A stretch of 64,000 nucleotides of DNA, from assembly GCA_024213275.1 (NCBI GenBank), contig JANAVG010000003.1:1-64000 (forward strand). The letters are read 5' to 3'. Within the stretch, counting starts at the first letter, position 1, and each line of letters begins with the position of its first letter. Below, piece by piece: positions 44,408-55,197 of this stretch. Origin of the DNA: Rossellomorea sp. BNER. Lineage in GTDB: Bacteria; Bacillota; Bacilli; Bacillales; Bacillaceae_B. The position numbers and the translations under genes were made by a program. The notes under the pieces are model-generated. The model had not been told where the DNA came from, did not search any database, and was given only the letters and a program-made list of their open reading frames with translations.

Positions 44408-44807
44408 TCGTTAGAAATGGTTTGGAGAGCAATTCTTCTACCCATTTGAACGGGGATGACACAGGAAAAGTTGGCATTTTTGGTTTTATGAATCGATTGG
44501 TTTTTTCTGATTGATTGATAAAAACTCCAAGCTACCTCTTCTGTGACATCTCCGTTTTTTGTTTTAGCTTTTTTCGAGTTGAGACTATTAAAAAGCGAGA
44601 TGGACAAATCGATTCCGATTCTCCTTTTGACATCAAGTGTACAAAAGGAAACATGATAAATACTTTAATTGTTTAGCAACAAAGATTATATCAGTATTAT
44701 TTCATGACAATTTATACAAAGGTCTAAGAAGTTTTTGCGATTTTATCAAATTTAGCATAAACTTGACTAATGGATATTAGAAATTTGAAGAGCAAGGTGG
44801 AGGACCT
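44408..44807. other. 400-base intergenic region between acpP and rnc
   Basis: In relatives rnc follows acpP closely. Here about 400 bases intervene. On the minus strand a frame from TTG 44607 to 44386 and, in an adjacent frame, a short frame from an ATG near 44635 (MSKGESESICPSR) could be pieces of one small broken gene. I do not recognise either product. The right part is AT-rich and should hold the rnc promoter. Confidence 0.35.
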
Positions 44808-45560
44808 ATGCGAAAGCAGTATAAAAATAAAGAGAGAAAACTAACATTACATAAATTTGAGGAGAAGTTTAAAGCCTTTCAAAAGAAAATAAATATTAAG
44901 TTTCAAAACGAAAAGCTATTGCGTCAAGCTTTTACCCATTCATCCTATGTGAATGAGCATCGAAAGAAGCCGTATGAAGATAATGAGCGTTTAGAATTTT
45001 TAGGAGATGCAGTTTTGGAATTAACCGTTTCTCAATTTCTATATAAAAAATACCCGACGATGAACGAAGGTGAATTAACGAAACTGCGTGCAGCTATTGT
45101 TTGTGAGCCTTCCCTTGTTACATTCGCAAATGATCTAAATTTTGGCGAATTGGTTCTGCTTGGAAAAGGAGAAGAAATGACAGGTGGACGAGAACGCCCT
45201 GCTCTCTTAGCAGATGTATTTGAAGCGTTTATCGGAGCTCTTTATTTAGATCAAGGATTAGAAACGGTTTTAGACATTCTAGAAAGTATTGTCTTCCCAA
45301 AAATAAACGCCGGTGCTTTTTCTCATGTGATGGATTATAAGAGTCAATTACAAGAATTTGTTCAACGTGATAATGCAGGAGTCATTGAATATGAAATAGT
45401 GCAAGAAAAAGGTCCCGCCCATAATCGTGAATTTGTTTCAAGAGTTTGTCTGAATAGGCAAGAACTCGGCGTCGGTACGGGAAGATCGAAAAAAGAAGCA
45501 GAACAACATGCAGCCCAAATGGCTCTAGAAAAATTAAAGCAAAAGCTAGAAGAGAGGTAG
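44808..45560 (+). CDS. rnc: Ribonuclease III
   Basis: RNase III cuts double-stranded RNA in rRNA precursors and mRNAs. The 250-residue protein has the signature [13 protein letters not shown] near 60-72, the second metal site [13 protein letters not shown] near 131-143, and a C-terminal dsRNA-binding domain with [13 protein letters not shown] near 229-241. AAGGTGGAGGACCT precedes the ATG. smc follows after 11 bases. Confidence 0.97.
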   Translation: MRKQYKNKERKLTLHKFEEKFKAFQKKINIKFQNEKLLRQAFTHSSYVNEHRKKPYEDNERLEFLGDAVLELTVSQFLYKKYPTMNEGELTKLRAAIVCEPSLVTFANDLNFGELVLLGKGEEMTGGRERPALLADVFEAFIGALYLDQGLETVLDILESIVFPKINAGAFSHVMDYKSQLQEFVQRDNAGVIEYEIVQEKGPAHNREFVSRVCLNRQELGVGTGRSKKEAEQHAAQMALEKLKQKLEER

Positions 45561-45571
45561 GAGGAAGAATT

Positions 45572-48500
45572 ATGTTCCTCAAACGATTAGAGTCAATAGG
45601 TTTTAAATCCTTTGCAGAACGAATAACCATTGAGTTTGTACCAGGTGTTACCGCTGTTGTAGGACCAAATGGTAGTGGGAAAAGTAATATTATTGATGCT
45701 GTTCGCTGGGTGTTAGGTGAACAATCCGCAAAGTCCCTTAGAGGAGCAAAAATGGAAGACGTTATTTTTGCGGGAAGCGATTCAAGAAAATCGTTAAATT
45801 ATGCAGAAGTGACACTTACTTTGGATAATCAAGATGCAGCTCTTCCAATTGATTATAGTGAGGTAAGTGTTACAAGAAGAGTCTTTCGATCTGGGGATAG
45901 TGAGTACCTGTTAAATAAACAATCCTGTCGATTAAAAGATATCATCGAATTATTCATGGATTCTGGTTTAGGCAAGGAAGCTTTCTCCATTATCAGTCAG
46001 GGGAAAGTTGAAGAAATTTTAAATAGTAAACCTGAAGAAAGACGTACCATATTTGAAGAAGCAGCAGGGGTTTTAAAATACAAATCCAGAAAGAAAAAAG
46101 CAGAGAATAAACTAGCAGAAACACAGGAGAATTTAAATCGTGTTCATGACATCATTCATGAACTTGAGGGACAAGTAGAGCCCCTTAAAATTCAAGCTTC
46201 AATGGCTAAAGATTATTTAGAGAAGAAAGAGGAATTAGAGAAATTCGAGGTTGCCTTAACGGTACATGAGGTCGAAGAACTACATGAAGAATGGCAATCA
46301 TTAAGTAAGCAATTTGAAGAGCATGGAGAGCAAGAAATCGCACTTTCCACTCATGTTCAAGCAAAGGAATCTCACTTAGAGGAAACTCGGGATCAAATAG
46401 CCGCTTTAGACGAGTCGATTACTCAATTACAGGATGCATTACTAGTAACGAGTGAAGAACTTGAGAAACTAGAAGGTAGAAAACAAGTTCTGCATGAACG
46501 AAAGAAAAACGCATCAAATAATCGTGAACAACTAGAAATGAACTTGTTGGAGTCTAAAGAGAAACTACATAGATTATCCGAAGAGTTAATTAAAGCTAAG
46601 AGTGAATATACTCATTGTCTAAAAGAAGTTCAAAATTTAAAAGAAGAGCTATCGAAAAAACAAACTCAATATAATCATTTTAGTGAAAATTTAGAAGATG
46701 TGATTGAGTCGTTGAAGAGTGATTATATTGAACATTTAAATCAACAAGCAAGTGCAAAAAATGAAATTCAATATTTATCACAACAAATTCAGCAGCAAAA
46801 GTACCGCAATGATAGACTGGACACTGAAAATGAAAAATACCTTTCACAAAGAAAGGAAATTGTCATTTCGCAAAAGAAAGTCTTGAAAGATTACTCATTA
46901 ATAAAAGAACAATTAGAAAATCAAGTAGTTATTTTTAGAGAAGAGCAAAAAAAATTAGAATCTCTCCGTGCTCACTATCAAAAACAGGAAACAACCCTAT
47001 ATCAAGCCTATCAGTATGTTCAACAAACAAAATCTAGAATTGATATGCTTGAGGAAATGGAGGAAGACTTTTCAGGTTTTTTCCAAGGGGTAAAAGAGGT
47101 TTTAAAAGCTCGTGGAAAATCTCTTAATGGGATTGAAGGGGCTGTGGCTGAGCTTATTACTGTTCCCAAAAAATATGAAACGGCCATCGAAACAGCACTT
47201 GGTGCTTCCATGCAGCATATTGTTGTGGGAAATGAAGAAGACGGACGAAATGCCATTACATTCTTAAAGAAGAATCAATTTGGTAGGGCTACATTCTTGC
47301 CTTTAAACGTAATGAAATCAAGAAATATTCAAGAGAGTCTCCTTTCAATGATTAAGGATCATTCCTCTTTCATAGGAGTTGCTTCTAACCTCATTGAGTA
47401 TAAATCAAAACACACATCCGTTATCTCTAACTTATTAGGGAATGTGATTTTGGCTAAAGATTTAAAAGGAGCCAATGAATTAGCCAAAATTGTCCAATAT
47501 CGGTTTAGATTAGTCACCTTAGAAGGAGATGTCGTAAATCCAGGTGGTTCGATGAGTGGCGGGGCAGCGAAACAAAAGAAGACATCTCTTCTCTCGAGAA
47601 AAGGTGAGCTTGAAGAGCTGAAAGCTAAGCTATCTTCGATGGAGGAAAAAACAAGTGATGCTGAGAAACATGTTAAATCACTAAAGACTGAAACAGCTTA
47701 TCAAGAGAAAAAAATTGAAGAGCTAAGGGTTAAAGGCGAACAACTACGTCTCCGTGAACAAGAACTCAAATCAAAGCAAAGAGAGCTTGATATTGCACAA
47801 ACGAATATGGATGAACGTCTTTCTTTATACGATATGGAAAAGTCCGATTTCTCAACCCAAGAGCAAAAAAACAAAGAACGACAAGAAAAGTTGGAAAAGG
47901 ATCTAAAGAACATCGATAAGGAATTAAAAGACCTAAACAGTAAAATAGAGAAGTTAACATTACAAAAAAATAATAATAACACCTCAAAGGAAGCTTTATC
48001 TGATGAGATCAGTGATATGAAGGCTGTTTTAGCGGCTAAAAATGAACAGCTTAATTCTAGTAAAAATGGTCGATCTCGCATTGATAATGAAATTCAAGAA
48101 ACTGAAAAGAAGAAGAAGCATTATGAAGAAGAATTAAATTGGCTATTAAATGAAATGGAAAATGATTTCTCTGGGGAAGAGAAAGTGGAAGAAGCTGCAA
48201 ATGTCCGTCTCCAGGAAAAGAAAGAGACAACAGAGCTCATTTCTATAAGGCGCGAAGAAAGAATAAAGAAATCAAAAGCAGCAGAAGTTCAAGAGTTGGA
48301 ATTAAAAGAATTGAAGCGTCAGCATAAAGGGTTAGTAGGGGCATTAAAAGATGAAGAGGTTAAAATAAACCGATTAGATGTAGAATTGGAAAATCGATTA
48401 ACTCATTTGCGCGAAGAGTACTTACTTTCCTTTGAAGCAGCTAAAGAAAATTACCCGCTAGGAATAGAGGTAGAAGATGCACGAAAAAAAGTCAAATTAA

Positions 48501-49141
48501 TAAAGCTTGCCCTTGAAGAACTGGGAACCGTAAATCTAGGTGCTATTGATGAGTATGAACGAGTATCTGAACGATTTGAATTTTTACTTGAACAAAAGAC
48601 AGATTTACAGGAAGCGAAAGATACACTATTCCAAATCATTGCTGAAATGGATGAAGAAATGGTCAAGAGATTTGATACTTCTTTCAAAGCCATTAAAGGG
48701 GAATTTGAAGAGGTCTTTAAAGCGTTGTTCGGAGGAGGAAGAGCAGAACTTAAACTTACAAATCCCAATGATTTATTGAATACAGGGGTAGATATCGTTG
48801 CACAGCCTCCCGGTAAGAAGCTTCAAAATCTTGGCCTTCTATCTGGTGGAGAGCGAGCATTAACGGCCATTGCTTTATTGTTTTCAATATTAAAAGTTCG
48901 GCCAATTCCATTCTGTATACTTGATGAAGTGGAAGCGGCCCTTGATGAGGCAAATGTCCATCGATTTAGCAAGTATTTAAAACAATTCAGTAAGGAAACC
49001 CAATTTATCGTGATTACCCACCGTAAAGGCACAATGGAAGAAGCAGATGTATTGTACGGGGTAACAATGCAGGAGTCTGGTGTTTCTAAGTTAGTATCTG
49101 TTCGTTTAGAAGATTCAAAACAATTACTAGAGACTAAATAG
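45572..49141 (+). CDS. smc: Chromosome segregation protein SMC
   Basis: SMC forms the ring-shaped core of condensin and organises the chromosome. The 1189-residue protein (B. subtilis 1186) has Walker A GPNGSGKSN at 31-39, two long coiled coils (about 165-500 and 670-1010) around the hinge (about 510-660, with GDVVNPGGSMSGG at its end), and the C-terminal signature LLSGGERALTAIALLFSI and Walker B FCILDEVEAALDEANV. Its partners ScpA and ScpB are not in the window. It is followed by ftsY, as is usual. Confidence 0.97.
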   Translation: MFLKRLESIGFKSFAERITIEFVPGVTAVVGPNGSGKSNIIDAVRWVLGEQSAKSLRGAKMEDVIFAGSDSRKSLNYAEVTLTLDNQDAALPIDYSEVSVTRRVFRSGDSEYLLNKQSCRLKDIIELFMDSGLGKEAFSIISQGKVEEILNSKPEERRTIFEEAAGVLKYKSRKKKAENKLAETQENLNRVHDIIHELEGQVEPLKIQASMAKDYLEKKEELEKFEVALTVHEVEELHEEWQSLSKQFEEHGEQEIALSTHVQAKESHLEETRDQIAALDESITQLQDALLVTSEELEKLEGRKQVLHERKKNASNNREQLEMNLLESKEKLHRLSEELIKAKSEYTHCLKEVQNLKEELSKKQTQYNHFSENLEDVIESLKSDYIEHLNQQASAKNEIQYLSQQIQQQKYRNDRLDTENEKYLSQRKEIVISQKKVLKDYSLIKEQLENQVVIFREEQKKLESLRAHYQKQETTLYQAYQYVQQTKSRIDMLEEMEEDFSGFFQGVKEVLKARGKSLNGIEGAVAELITVPKKYETAIETALGASMQHIVVGNEEDGRNAITFLKKNQFGRATFLPLNVMKSRNIQESLLSMIKDHSSFIGVASNLIEYKSKHTSVISNLLGNVILAKDLKGANELAKIVQYRFRLVTLEGDVVNPGGSMSGGAAKQKKTSLLSRKGELEELKAKLSSMEEKTSDAEKHVKSLKTETAYQEKKIEELRVKGEQLRLREQELKSKQRELDIAQTNMDERLSLYDMEKSDFSTQEQKNKERQEKLEKDLKNIDKELKDLNSKIEKLTLQKNNNNTSKEALSDEISDMKAVLAAKNEQLNSSKNGRSRIDNEIQETEKKKKHYEEELNWLLNEMENDFSGEEKVEEAANVRLQEKKETTELISIRREERIKKSKAAEVQELELKELKRQHKGLVGALKDEEVKINRLDVELENRLTHLREEYLLSFEAAKENYPLGIEVEDARKKVKLIKLALEELGTVNLGAIDEYERVSERFEFLLEQKTDLQEAKDTLFQIIAEMDEEMVKRFDTSFKAIKGEFEEVFKALFGGGRAELKLTNPNDLLNTGVDIVAQPPGKKLQNLGLLSGGERALTAIALLFSILKVRPIPFCILDEVEAALDEANVHRFSKYLKQFSKETQFIVITHRKGTMEEADVLYGVTMQESGVSKLVSVRLEDSKQLLETK

Positions 49142-49153
49142 AGGTGAATAGCT

Positions 49154-50140
49154 TTGAGTTTTTTTAAAAAGTTAAAAGACAGGTTTTCCCAATCATCCGA
49201 TTCTGTTACAGAAAAATTTAGGGACGGTTTATCGAAAACACGTGATAACTTTGCAACAAAGGTCAATGATCTTGTTGCACGCTACCGTAAAGTAGATGAA
49301 GATTTTTTCGAAGAGCTTGAAGAGATATTAATAGGGGCAGATGTTGGTTTTGAAACCGTCATGGAACTAATTGATGAACTTAAATTTGAAGTAAAACGAA
49401 AAAATATTCAAGAAACAAAAGAGTTACAAAGTGTCATTTCAGAGAAACTAGTGGAGATTTATCAAGGTGATGAAGACACTTCTAGTAGCTTAAACATTCA
49501 AAGTGAAGGGTTAACTGTCATTCTAATGGTTGGGGTTAATGGGGTAGGAAAAACAACGACAATAGGAAAAATGGCCCATATGTTTCAATCAGAAGGCAAA
49601 AAAGTTCTTTTAGCAGCTGGGGATACCTTTAGAGCCGGCGCTATTGAACAACTCGAGGTTTGGGGAGAACGAGTTGGAGTGGATGTCATTAAACAAGGTG
49701 CAGGATCAGATCCTGCAGCAGTCATGTATGACGCCGTTCAATCAGCTCGGGCAAGAAATGCGGATGTGCTATTATGTGACACAGCTGGACGACTTCAAAA
49801 TAAAGTGAATCTAATGAATGAACTTGAAAAAGTAAAGAGAGTGATCGAAAGAGAAATTCCAGGCGCACCACATGAAGTGCTTCTAGTATTAGATGCGACA
49901 ACTGGGCAAAATGCGATGATCCAAGCAAAAACCTTTAAAGAAGCAACAAATGTATCAGGGATTGTATTAACAAAGCTGGACGGTACTGCCAAAGGTGGAA
50001 TTGTTCTTGCGATTCGAAATGAGTTAAAAATACCGGTGAAATATGTAGGTCTTGGAGAGAAAATGGACGACCTCCAACCATTTGATGCGGAAAAGTATGT
50101 GTATGGTCTATTTTCTACTCTGGTAGATGAAGAGAAATAG
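49154..50140 (+). CDS. ftsY: Signal recognition particle receptor FtsY
   Basis: FtsY docks ribosome-SRP complexes at the membrane. The 328-residue protein has a short basic amphipathic N-terminus, the N helical bundle, and the G domain with GVNGVGKTTTIGK near 124-136, DTFRAGA, DTAGR and TKLDGTAKGG. It starts at TTG 49154, six bases after GAGGTGA. A long hairpin ends its transcript, separating it from ylxM-ffh. Confidence 0.96.
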   Translation: MSFFKKLKDRFSQSSDSVTEKFRDGLSKTRDNFATKVNDLVARYRKVDEDFFEELEEILIGADVGFETVMELIDELKFEVKRKNIQETKELQSVISEKLVEIYQGDEDTSSSLNIQSEGLTVILMVGVNGVGKTTTIGKMAHMFQSEGKKVLLAAGDTFRAGAIEQLEVWGERVGVDVIKQGAGSDPAAVMYDAVQSARARNADVLLCDTAGRLQNKVNLMNELEKVKRVIEREIPGAPHEVLLVLDATTGQNAMIQAKTFKEATNVSGIVLTKLDGTAKGGIVLAIRNELKIPVKYVGLGEKMDDLQPFDAEKYVYGLFSTLVDEEK

Positions 50141-50154
50141 TAGAATGGTAAAGG

Positions 50155-50275
50155 GGCTATCCTAAAAGGGGTCTGGAACCACTATAATTGCTCATATATA
50201 GAAGATGTCTGAGGATTTCTTCTATATATGGACGTTGTGGTTCCAGCAACCTTGGTTGGGACAGTCCTTTTTTCA
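50155..50275 (+). terminator. Long composite hairpin terminator after ftsY
   Basis: Three nested pairings are visible: an inner perfect 13-base stem (CATATATAGAAGA 50193-50205 with TCTTCTATATATG 50218-50230), a middle stem (CTGGAACCAC with GTGGTTCCAG 50237-50246) and an outer, weaker pairing ending GGGACAGTCC before TTTTTT. It is unusually long. Confidence 0.75.
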
Positions 50276-50412
50276 ATGCTGCCCAATCCTAAAACCATTA
50301 TCAAATAGACCCAAAATCATGCAAGTTTATTAGGGCAATTCCTTGACATTTACCTAATATGCCTGTATATTTTCTAATGTAAAGGTTTTTCACTTAACAA
50401 GGAGGGGAAGAC

Positions 50413-50742
50413 ATGCTGGAGAAAACAACTCGTATGAATTATCTTTATGATTTTTATCAATCGTTGTTAACTCCTAAGCAGCGAAGTTATATGTCCCTCT
50501 ATTATCTTGACGATTATTCGTTGGGAGAAATAGCCGAAGAATATAGTGTTAGTCGTCAAGCTGTATATGACAACATTAAACGTACAGAGGCAATGCTCGA
50601 AGAATATGAAGAAAAACTTTTATTGTTTCAGAAGTTTCAAGAGCGTAAGGTCATCTTACAAAATATGAAAGAATCGTTAGATAACAATACTTCTAAAAGT
50701 GGGATGCTTAGTCTTTTAGACTCACTTGAGAAATTGGATTAG
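50413..50742 (+). CDS. ylxM: YlxM-family helix-turn-helix protein, SRP-associated
   Basis: The 109-residue protein is a sigma-70 region 4-like helix-turn-helix protein ([23 protein letters not shown] near 36-58). It matches YlxM/p13, which in streptococci stimulates SRP function; the gene nearly always precedes ffh. AAGGAGGGGAAG precedes the ATG. ffh starts 12 bases later, so the two are co-transcribed. Whether it binds DNA or RNA here is not shown by the sequence. Confidence 0.9.
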   Translation: MLEKTTRMNYLYDFYQSLLTPKQRSYMSLYYLDDYSLGEIAEEYSVSRQAVYDNIKRTEAMLEEYEEKLLLFQKFQERKVILQNMKESLDNNTSKSGMLSLLDSLEKLD

Positions 50743-50754
50743 GAGGCGGCATAG

Positions 50755-52101
50755 ATGGCATTTGAAGGATTAGCCGACCGACTGCAGGGTACGATTCAGA
50801 AAATCCGTGGAAAAGGAAAAGTTTCAGAAGCGGACGTTAAAGAAATGATGAGGGAAGTACGTTTAGCTTTATTAGAGGCTGACGTCAACTTTAAAGTTGT
50901 TAAAACTTTCGTAAAAAAAGTTAGTGAACGTGCTGTTGGCCAGGAAGTCATGCAAAGCCTGACTCCAGGTCAGCAAGTTATTAAGGTAGTAAAAGAAGAA
51001 CTTACTGAACTCATGGGCGGAGAGCAAAGTCAAATAGCGACGGCTAAACGTCCACCAACTGTCATCATGATGGTGGGTTTACAGGGTGCAGGTAAAACAA
51101 CGACTACTGGAAAATTAGCTAACTTATTGAGGAAAAAGTATAACCGTAAACCGCTATTAGTTGCGGCAGACATTTATCGACCTGCAGCAATCAAACAGCT
51201 TGAAACACTCGGGAAACAGTTAAGTATGCCTGTATTTTCCATGGGGGACCAGGTAAGTCCTGTAGAAATTGCAGATAAAGCCATTGAAAAAGCAAAGGAA
51301 GAACATCATGATTATGTTCTTATTGATACCGCTGGTCGTCTTCATATTGATGAAGAACTAATGGGGGAATTAAAGAACATAAAAGAGTTGTCTAAGCCTG
51401 ATGAAATCTTCTTAGTGGTAGATGCAATGACAGGGCAGGATGCTGTAAATGTAGCACAAAGTTTTAATGAGTCTCTTGGAATCACAGGTGTTGTTTTAAC
51501 AAAGCTTGATGGGGACACACGTGGTGGAGCGGCACTTTCTATCCGTTCTGTTACAGAGAAACCTATCAAATTTGTTGGGATGGGTGAGAAACTAGACGCA
51601 TTAGAGGCATTTCACCCTGAGCGTATGGCTTCTCGTATACTTGGAATGGGAGACGTTTTATCCCTTATTGAAAAAGCTCAAGCGAATGTCGATGAAGATA
51701 AAGCAAAAGAGCTTGAGCAGAAAATGCGGACGATGTCCTTTACATTCGATGATTTTCTGGATCAATTAGGTCAAGTAAAGCAAATGGGACCATTGGATGA
51801 ATTGATTAAAATGTTACCAGGCGCTAACAAAATGAAAGGCTTGGATAAAATTTCAGTTGATGATAAACAACTTGTTCATGTTGAAGCCATTATTCAATCT
51901 ATGACAAAAGAAGAAAAACAACATCCTGAAGTGATTAATGCAGGCCGAAGAAAAAGAATTGCAAGAGGAAGTGGTACCTCAATTCAAGAAGTAAACCGCC
52001 TACTTAAGCAATTTGAAGAAATGAAGAAAATGATGAAACAAATGAGTGGCATGCAAGGGAAAGGCAAAATGAAAAAAGGCATGAAATTCCCATTTATGTA
52101 G
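50755..52101 (+). CDS. ffh: Signal recognition particle protein Ffh
   Basis: Ffh binds signal peptides on ribosomes together with scRNA. The 448-residue protein has the N domain, the G domain with GLQGAGKTTTTGK near 107-119, DTAGR and TKLDGDTRGG, and a methionine-rich M domain after about 300 (MKKMMKQMSGMQGKGKMKK). AGGAGGCGGC precedes the ATG. Its RNA partner is not in the window. Confidence 0.97.
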   Translation: MAFEGLADRLQGTIQKIRGKGKVSEADVKEMMREVRLALLEADVNFKVVKTFVKKVSERAVGQEVMQSLTPGQQVIKVVKEELTELMGGEQSQIATAKRPPTVIMMVGLQGAGKTTTTGKLANLLRKKYNRKPLLVAADIYRPAAIKQLETLGKQLSMPVFSMGDQVSPVEIADKAIEKAKEEHHDYVLIDTAGRLHIDEELMGELKNIKELSKPDEIFLVVDAMTGQDAVNVAQSFNESLGITGVVLTKLDGDTRGGAALSIRSVTEKPIKFVGMGEKLDALEAFHPERMASRILGMGDVLSLIEKAQANVDEDKAKELEQKMRTMSFTFDDFLDQLGQVKQMGPLDELIKMLPGANKMKGLDKISVDDKQLVHVEAIIQSMTKEEKQHPEVINAGRRKRIARGSGTSIQEVNRLLKQFEEMKKMMKQMSGMQGKGKMKKGMKFPFM

Positions 52102-52112
52102 CCCATGGTAAG

Positions 52113-52493
<381 letters not shown>

Positions 52494-52504
52494 GCATTTA
52501 GCCT

Positions 52505-52738
52505 ATGAAAGAATTAATTTTAACGATTGTCAAGCCCTTGGTTGATTACCCTGATGAGGTTAGCATTAACCTAGAAGAAAGTGATCGATCCATTACTTAT
52601 AAACTTTCCGTGCATCCTGAGGATATGGGGAAAGTAATAGGTAAGCAGGGGCGCGTAGCGAAAGCCATTCGAACTGTGGTCTATGCTGCATCAGGATCTA
52701 AACAACAGAAGAAGGTCTTTTTAGAGATCGTTGAATAG
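52505..52738 (+). CDS. khpA: KH-domain RNA-binding protein KhpA
   Basis: The 77-residue protein is a single KH domain with the GxxG loop in VIGKQGRVAKAIR (about 45-57). KhpA pairs with KhpB (Jag) to bind RNAs that affect cell division and elongation. No convincing ribosome binding site precedes ATG 52505, so translation may depend on coupling to rpsP. A palindromic terminator follows directly. Confidence 0.93.
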   Translation: MKELILTIVKPLVDYPDEVSINLEESDRSITYKLSVHPEDMGKVIGKQGRVAKAIRTVVYAASGSKQQKKVFLEIVE

Positions 52739-52761
52739 AGGGAGGATTATCCTCCCTTTTT
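52739..52761 (+). terminator. Terminator after khpA
   Basis: GGGAGGAT and ATCCTCCC are adjacent inverted copies with almost no spacer, followed by TTTTT. The stem is GC-rich, with the central AT bases forming the loop. Confidence 0.8.
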
Positions 52762-52870
52762 ACATACCCTTTTTTAATCGATAATGTTAAATTTTTGAAG
52801 TTGTTCATTTTCATCTCTGAAGAAATTGCCTGAAGAAAAGGTATGGGGATTCATATTAGGGGGCGTTAAG

Positions 52871-53257
52871 GTGAAAATCCTTCAGAAGATTACAATAAAA
52901 CAAGTATTAACAGAGGAAAGTAAGCGCACTTTAATCAATAAGTATGAAGGTAGAAAACATCAACTCCAAAAAGAGTGTGATCAATTACGTTTTGAGTTGA
53001 AAAAATTAGAAAAGTCTAAGAAGTTTTCTTCTCAACGCCTGAAAGACAATTTTGAAAAAGAGATGTCGATGAGGCAAGAAAAGATAAAGCTAGTTGATTT
53101 TCAACTAGAGCAATTACATATCCTTCCGCTAGAAAGTGAATTGAAAGAAAAAGAAGTTCAAGGTATTGTAGACATAAAGATTGGTGACAATTGGGATGAA
53201 CAAATCTTAGACAAAACCATCGTAGTTAAAAACGGAATTGTAACGGAAATACGCTAG
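52871..53257 (+). CDS. ylqD: YlqD family protein
   Basis: The 128-residue protein matches B. subtilis YlqD, of unknown function. A charged helix, likely coiled coil, spans about 15-85 ([22 protein letters not shown]), followed by a small beta-rich C-terminus ([20 protein letters not shown]). GTG 52871 gives the family N-terminus and lies eight bases after GGGGG; upstream residues are unsupported. It precedes rimM with 11 bases between, in the conserved order. Confidence 0.87.
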   Translation: MKILQKITIKQVLTEESKRTLINKYEGRKHQLQKECDQLRFELKKLEKSKKFSSQRLKDNFEKEMSMRQEKIKLVDFQLEQLHILPLESELKEKEVQGIVDIKIGDNWDEQILDKTIVVKNGIVTEIR

Positions 53258-53268
53258 AGGTGAATGAA

Positions 53269-53787
53269 ATGGAAAAATGGTTTAATGTTGGTAAAATCGT
53301 AAACACTCATGGTGTTAGAGGGGAAGTAAGAGTCATTTCTAGAACGGATTTCCCAGAAGAGAGGTATGAACTGGGAAATACACTCTACCTTTTTTCTTCT
53401 CTACAAGAAGAGCCGCTTCCATTAGTAGTGAAAAGCCACCGCAGACATAAGAATTTCGATCTTTTAACATTTGAAAGTTATGATAACATTAGTCAAGTTG
53501 AATCCTTTAAAGGGAGTCTATTAAAAGTTCCTGAAGAGCAACTAAGTGAGCTAGAAGAGGGAGAATTCTATTTTCACGAGATTATTGAGTGTCAAGTGAT
53601 AACGGTTGATGGGCAAGAAATAGGTGTCGTGAAAGAGATTTTATCAACAGGGGCTAATGATGTATGGGTTGTAAAGGACAATACTAATAAAGAGCATCTT
53701 ATTCCATTTATTGATGATGTTGTTAAAGAAGTGAATATTGATGATAAACAGATTATTATCGATCCAATGGAAGGGTTATTACAATGA
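53269..53787 (+). CDS. rimM: 16S rRNA processing protein RimM
   Basis: RimM helps mature the 30S head by binding S19. The 172-residue protein has the N-terminal RimM domain ([18 protein letters not shown]) and a C-terminal PRC-barrel with GANDVWVV and [12 protein letters not shown] 53269 follows AGAGGTGAATGAA; GTG 53260 is part of that site. It overlaps trmD by 4 bases. Confidence 0.96.
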   Translation: MEKWFNVGKIVNTHGVRGEVRVISRTDFPEERYELGNTLYLFSSLQEEPLPLVVKSHRRHKNFDLLTFESYDNISQVESFKGSLLKVPEEQLSELEEGEFYFHEIIECQVITVDGQEIGVVKEILSTGANDVWVVKDNTNKEHLIPFIDDVVKEVNIDDKQIIIDPMEGLLQ

Positions 53788-54521
53788 AAATAGATGTTCT
53801 ATCCCTTTTCCCTAAAATGTTTGAAGGTGTTTTTGGCGAATCAATACTAAAAAAAGCTTATGAAAAAAATGCGGTTGAATATAATGTCCTTAATTTTAGA
53901 GAGTTTGCTGACAACAAACATGGACAAGTGGATGACTATCCATACGGTGGAGGAGCAGGAATGGTGTTAAAGCCTCAACCAATCTTTGATGCTGTTGAGC
54001 ACTTAACAAATCAAGCACAAAACAACCAGAAACCACGAGTAGTTCTTCTATGCCCCCAAGGCGAACGCTACACACAATCAAAAGCGGAAGAGTTATCTAA
54101 AGAAGGCCATTTAATCTTTATTTGTGGGCATTATGAAGGCTATGATGAAAGAATACGAGAGCACGTTATTACGGACGAGATTTCAATCGGGGATTTTGTT
54201 TTGACAGGTGGAGAGCTAGGAGCGATGGTAATCATTGATAGTGTTGTTCGCCTCTTGCCTGGGGTTTTAGGTAATGAAGACTCACCGGTTCTCGACTCTT
54301 TTTCATCTGGACTACTTGAACATCCACATTACACAAGGCCAGCAGACTTTAGGGGGCTAAAAGTCCCGACTGAATTAATTTCTGGTAATCATAAGGTTAT
54401 TGAAGAATGGAGACAAAAAGAATCTATTAGAAGGACTTATGAAAGAAGACCAGATTTATTAGAAAATTATCCACTAAGTGAAGAGCAAAAGAGCTGGGTG
54501 GAAAAATGGAGAAATTCTTGA
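53784..54521 (+). CDS. trmD: tRNA (guanine-37-N1) methyltransferase
   Basis: TrmD makes m1G37 in tRNAs, preventing +1 frameshifts, and is usually essential. The 245-residue SPOUT enzyme has [15 protein letters not shown] near 52-66, the knot region with [10 protein letters not shown] near 113-122, and [15 protein letters not shown] near 132-146. ATG 53784 overlaps the rimM stop. Confidence 0.97.
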   Translation: MKIDVLSLFPKMFEGVFGESILKKAYEKNAVEYNVLNFREFADNKHGQVDDYPYGGGAGMVLKPQPIFDAVEHLTNQAQNNQKPRVVLLCPQGERYTQSKAEELSKEGHLIFICGHYEGYDERIREHVITDEISIGDFVLTGGELGAMVIIDSVVRLLPGVLGNEDSPVLDSFSSGLLEHPHYTRPADFRGLKVPTELISGNHKVIEEWRQKESIRRTYERRPDLLENYPLSEEQKSWVEKWRNS

Positions 54522-54528
54522 GTTGCCA

Positions 54529-54650
54529 TTGCAACATGGATGTGGGTGTGGTATTATAATCTTTGTGACTTGAGCTGAAATGCACTTGTCATTCGATCTG
54601 GATGTTCCGCTACAATCATCGCTTTTGTAAGAGCATCTGTTGGAAGGAGT
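54529..54650 (+). ncRNA. Promoter and L19-type leader RNA before rplS
   Basis: TATAAT at 54555-54560 is a clear -10; TTGCAA at 54529-54534 is a rather distant -35 (20 bases). The transcript would carry a leader with a hairpin near 54601-54637, in which GATG and TACAA pair with TTGTA and CATC. An autoregulatory L19 leader is known at this place in Bacillus. Assignment is by position and rough structure only. Confidence 0.55.
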
Positions 54651-54658
54651 TGAAAAAG

Positions 54659-55003
54659 ATGCACAAATTAATCGAAGAAATTACTAAAGAACAACTTCGC
54701 AGTGATTTACCATCTTTCCGTCCTGGTGATACAGTACGTGTACACGTTAACATCGTTGAGGGTACTCGTGAACGTATTCAGGTATACGAAGGAGTAGTAA
54801 TCAAACGCCGCGGTGGTGGTGTAAGCGAAACGTTTACAGTTCGTAAAATTTCTTATGGTGTTGGTGTTGAGCGTACATTCCCAGTACACACACCAAAAAT
54901 CGCGAAGCTTGAAGTTATTCGTCGTGGTAAAGTCCGCCGTGCGAAACTTTACTATCTACGTAACCTACGTGGTAAAAAAGCTCGTATTAAAGAAATTCGA
55001 TAG
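54659..55003 (+). CDS. rplS: 50S ribosomal protein L19
   Basis: L19 lies at the 30S-50S interface. The 114-residue product has [27 protein letters not shown] residues and the conserved FEGVVI-like [20 protein letters not shown] and [13 protein letters not shown] 54659 follows GGAAGGAG; the longer open frame upstream is the leader. A short terminator follows. Confidence 0.97.
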   Translation: MHKLIEEITKEQLRSDLPSFRPGDTVRVHVNIVEGTRERIQVYEGVVIKRRGGGVSETFTVRKISYGVGVERTFPVHTPKIAKLEVIRRGKVRRAKLYYLRNLRGKKARIKEIR

Positions 55004-55014
55004 TCTATTGAAAG

Positions 55015-55045
55015 AAGGAGCTTGGTTACAAGCTCCTTTTTCTAC
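55015..55045 (+). terminator. Terminator after rplS
   Basis: AAGGAGCTTG (55015-55024) pairs with CAAGCTCCTT (55029-55038), followed by TTTC. Confidence 0.85.
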
Positions 55046-55197
55046 TTTTAAAAATAGAAAACTCTAGCTAAGATGAGCAATATTCAAGATAACTAATGTA
55101 AAACTACTCCGTTTTCTGTAAAATGAATGGGAGAACTTTATTAAGAGATAAAAAATGTTTAACGGTTTCATCTTATTGGAGTTCATCGTTTTAAAAG

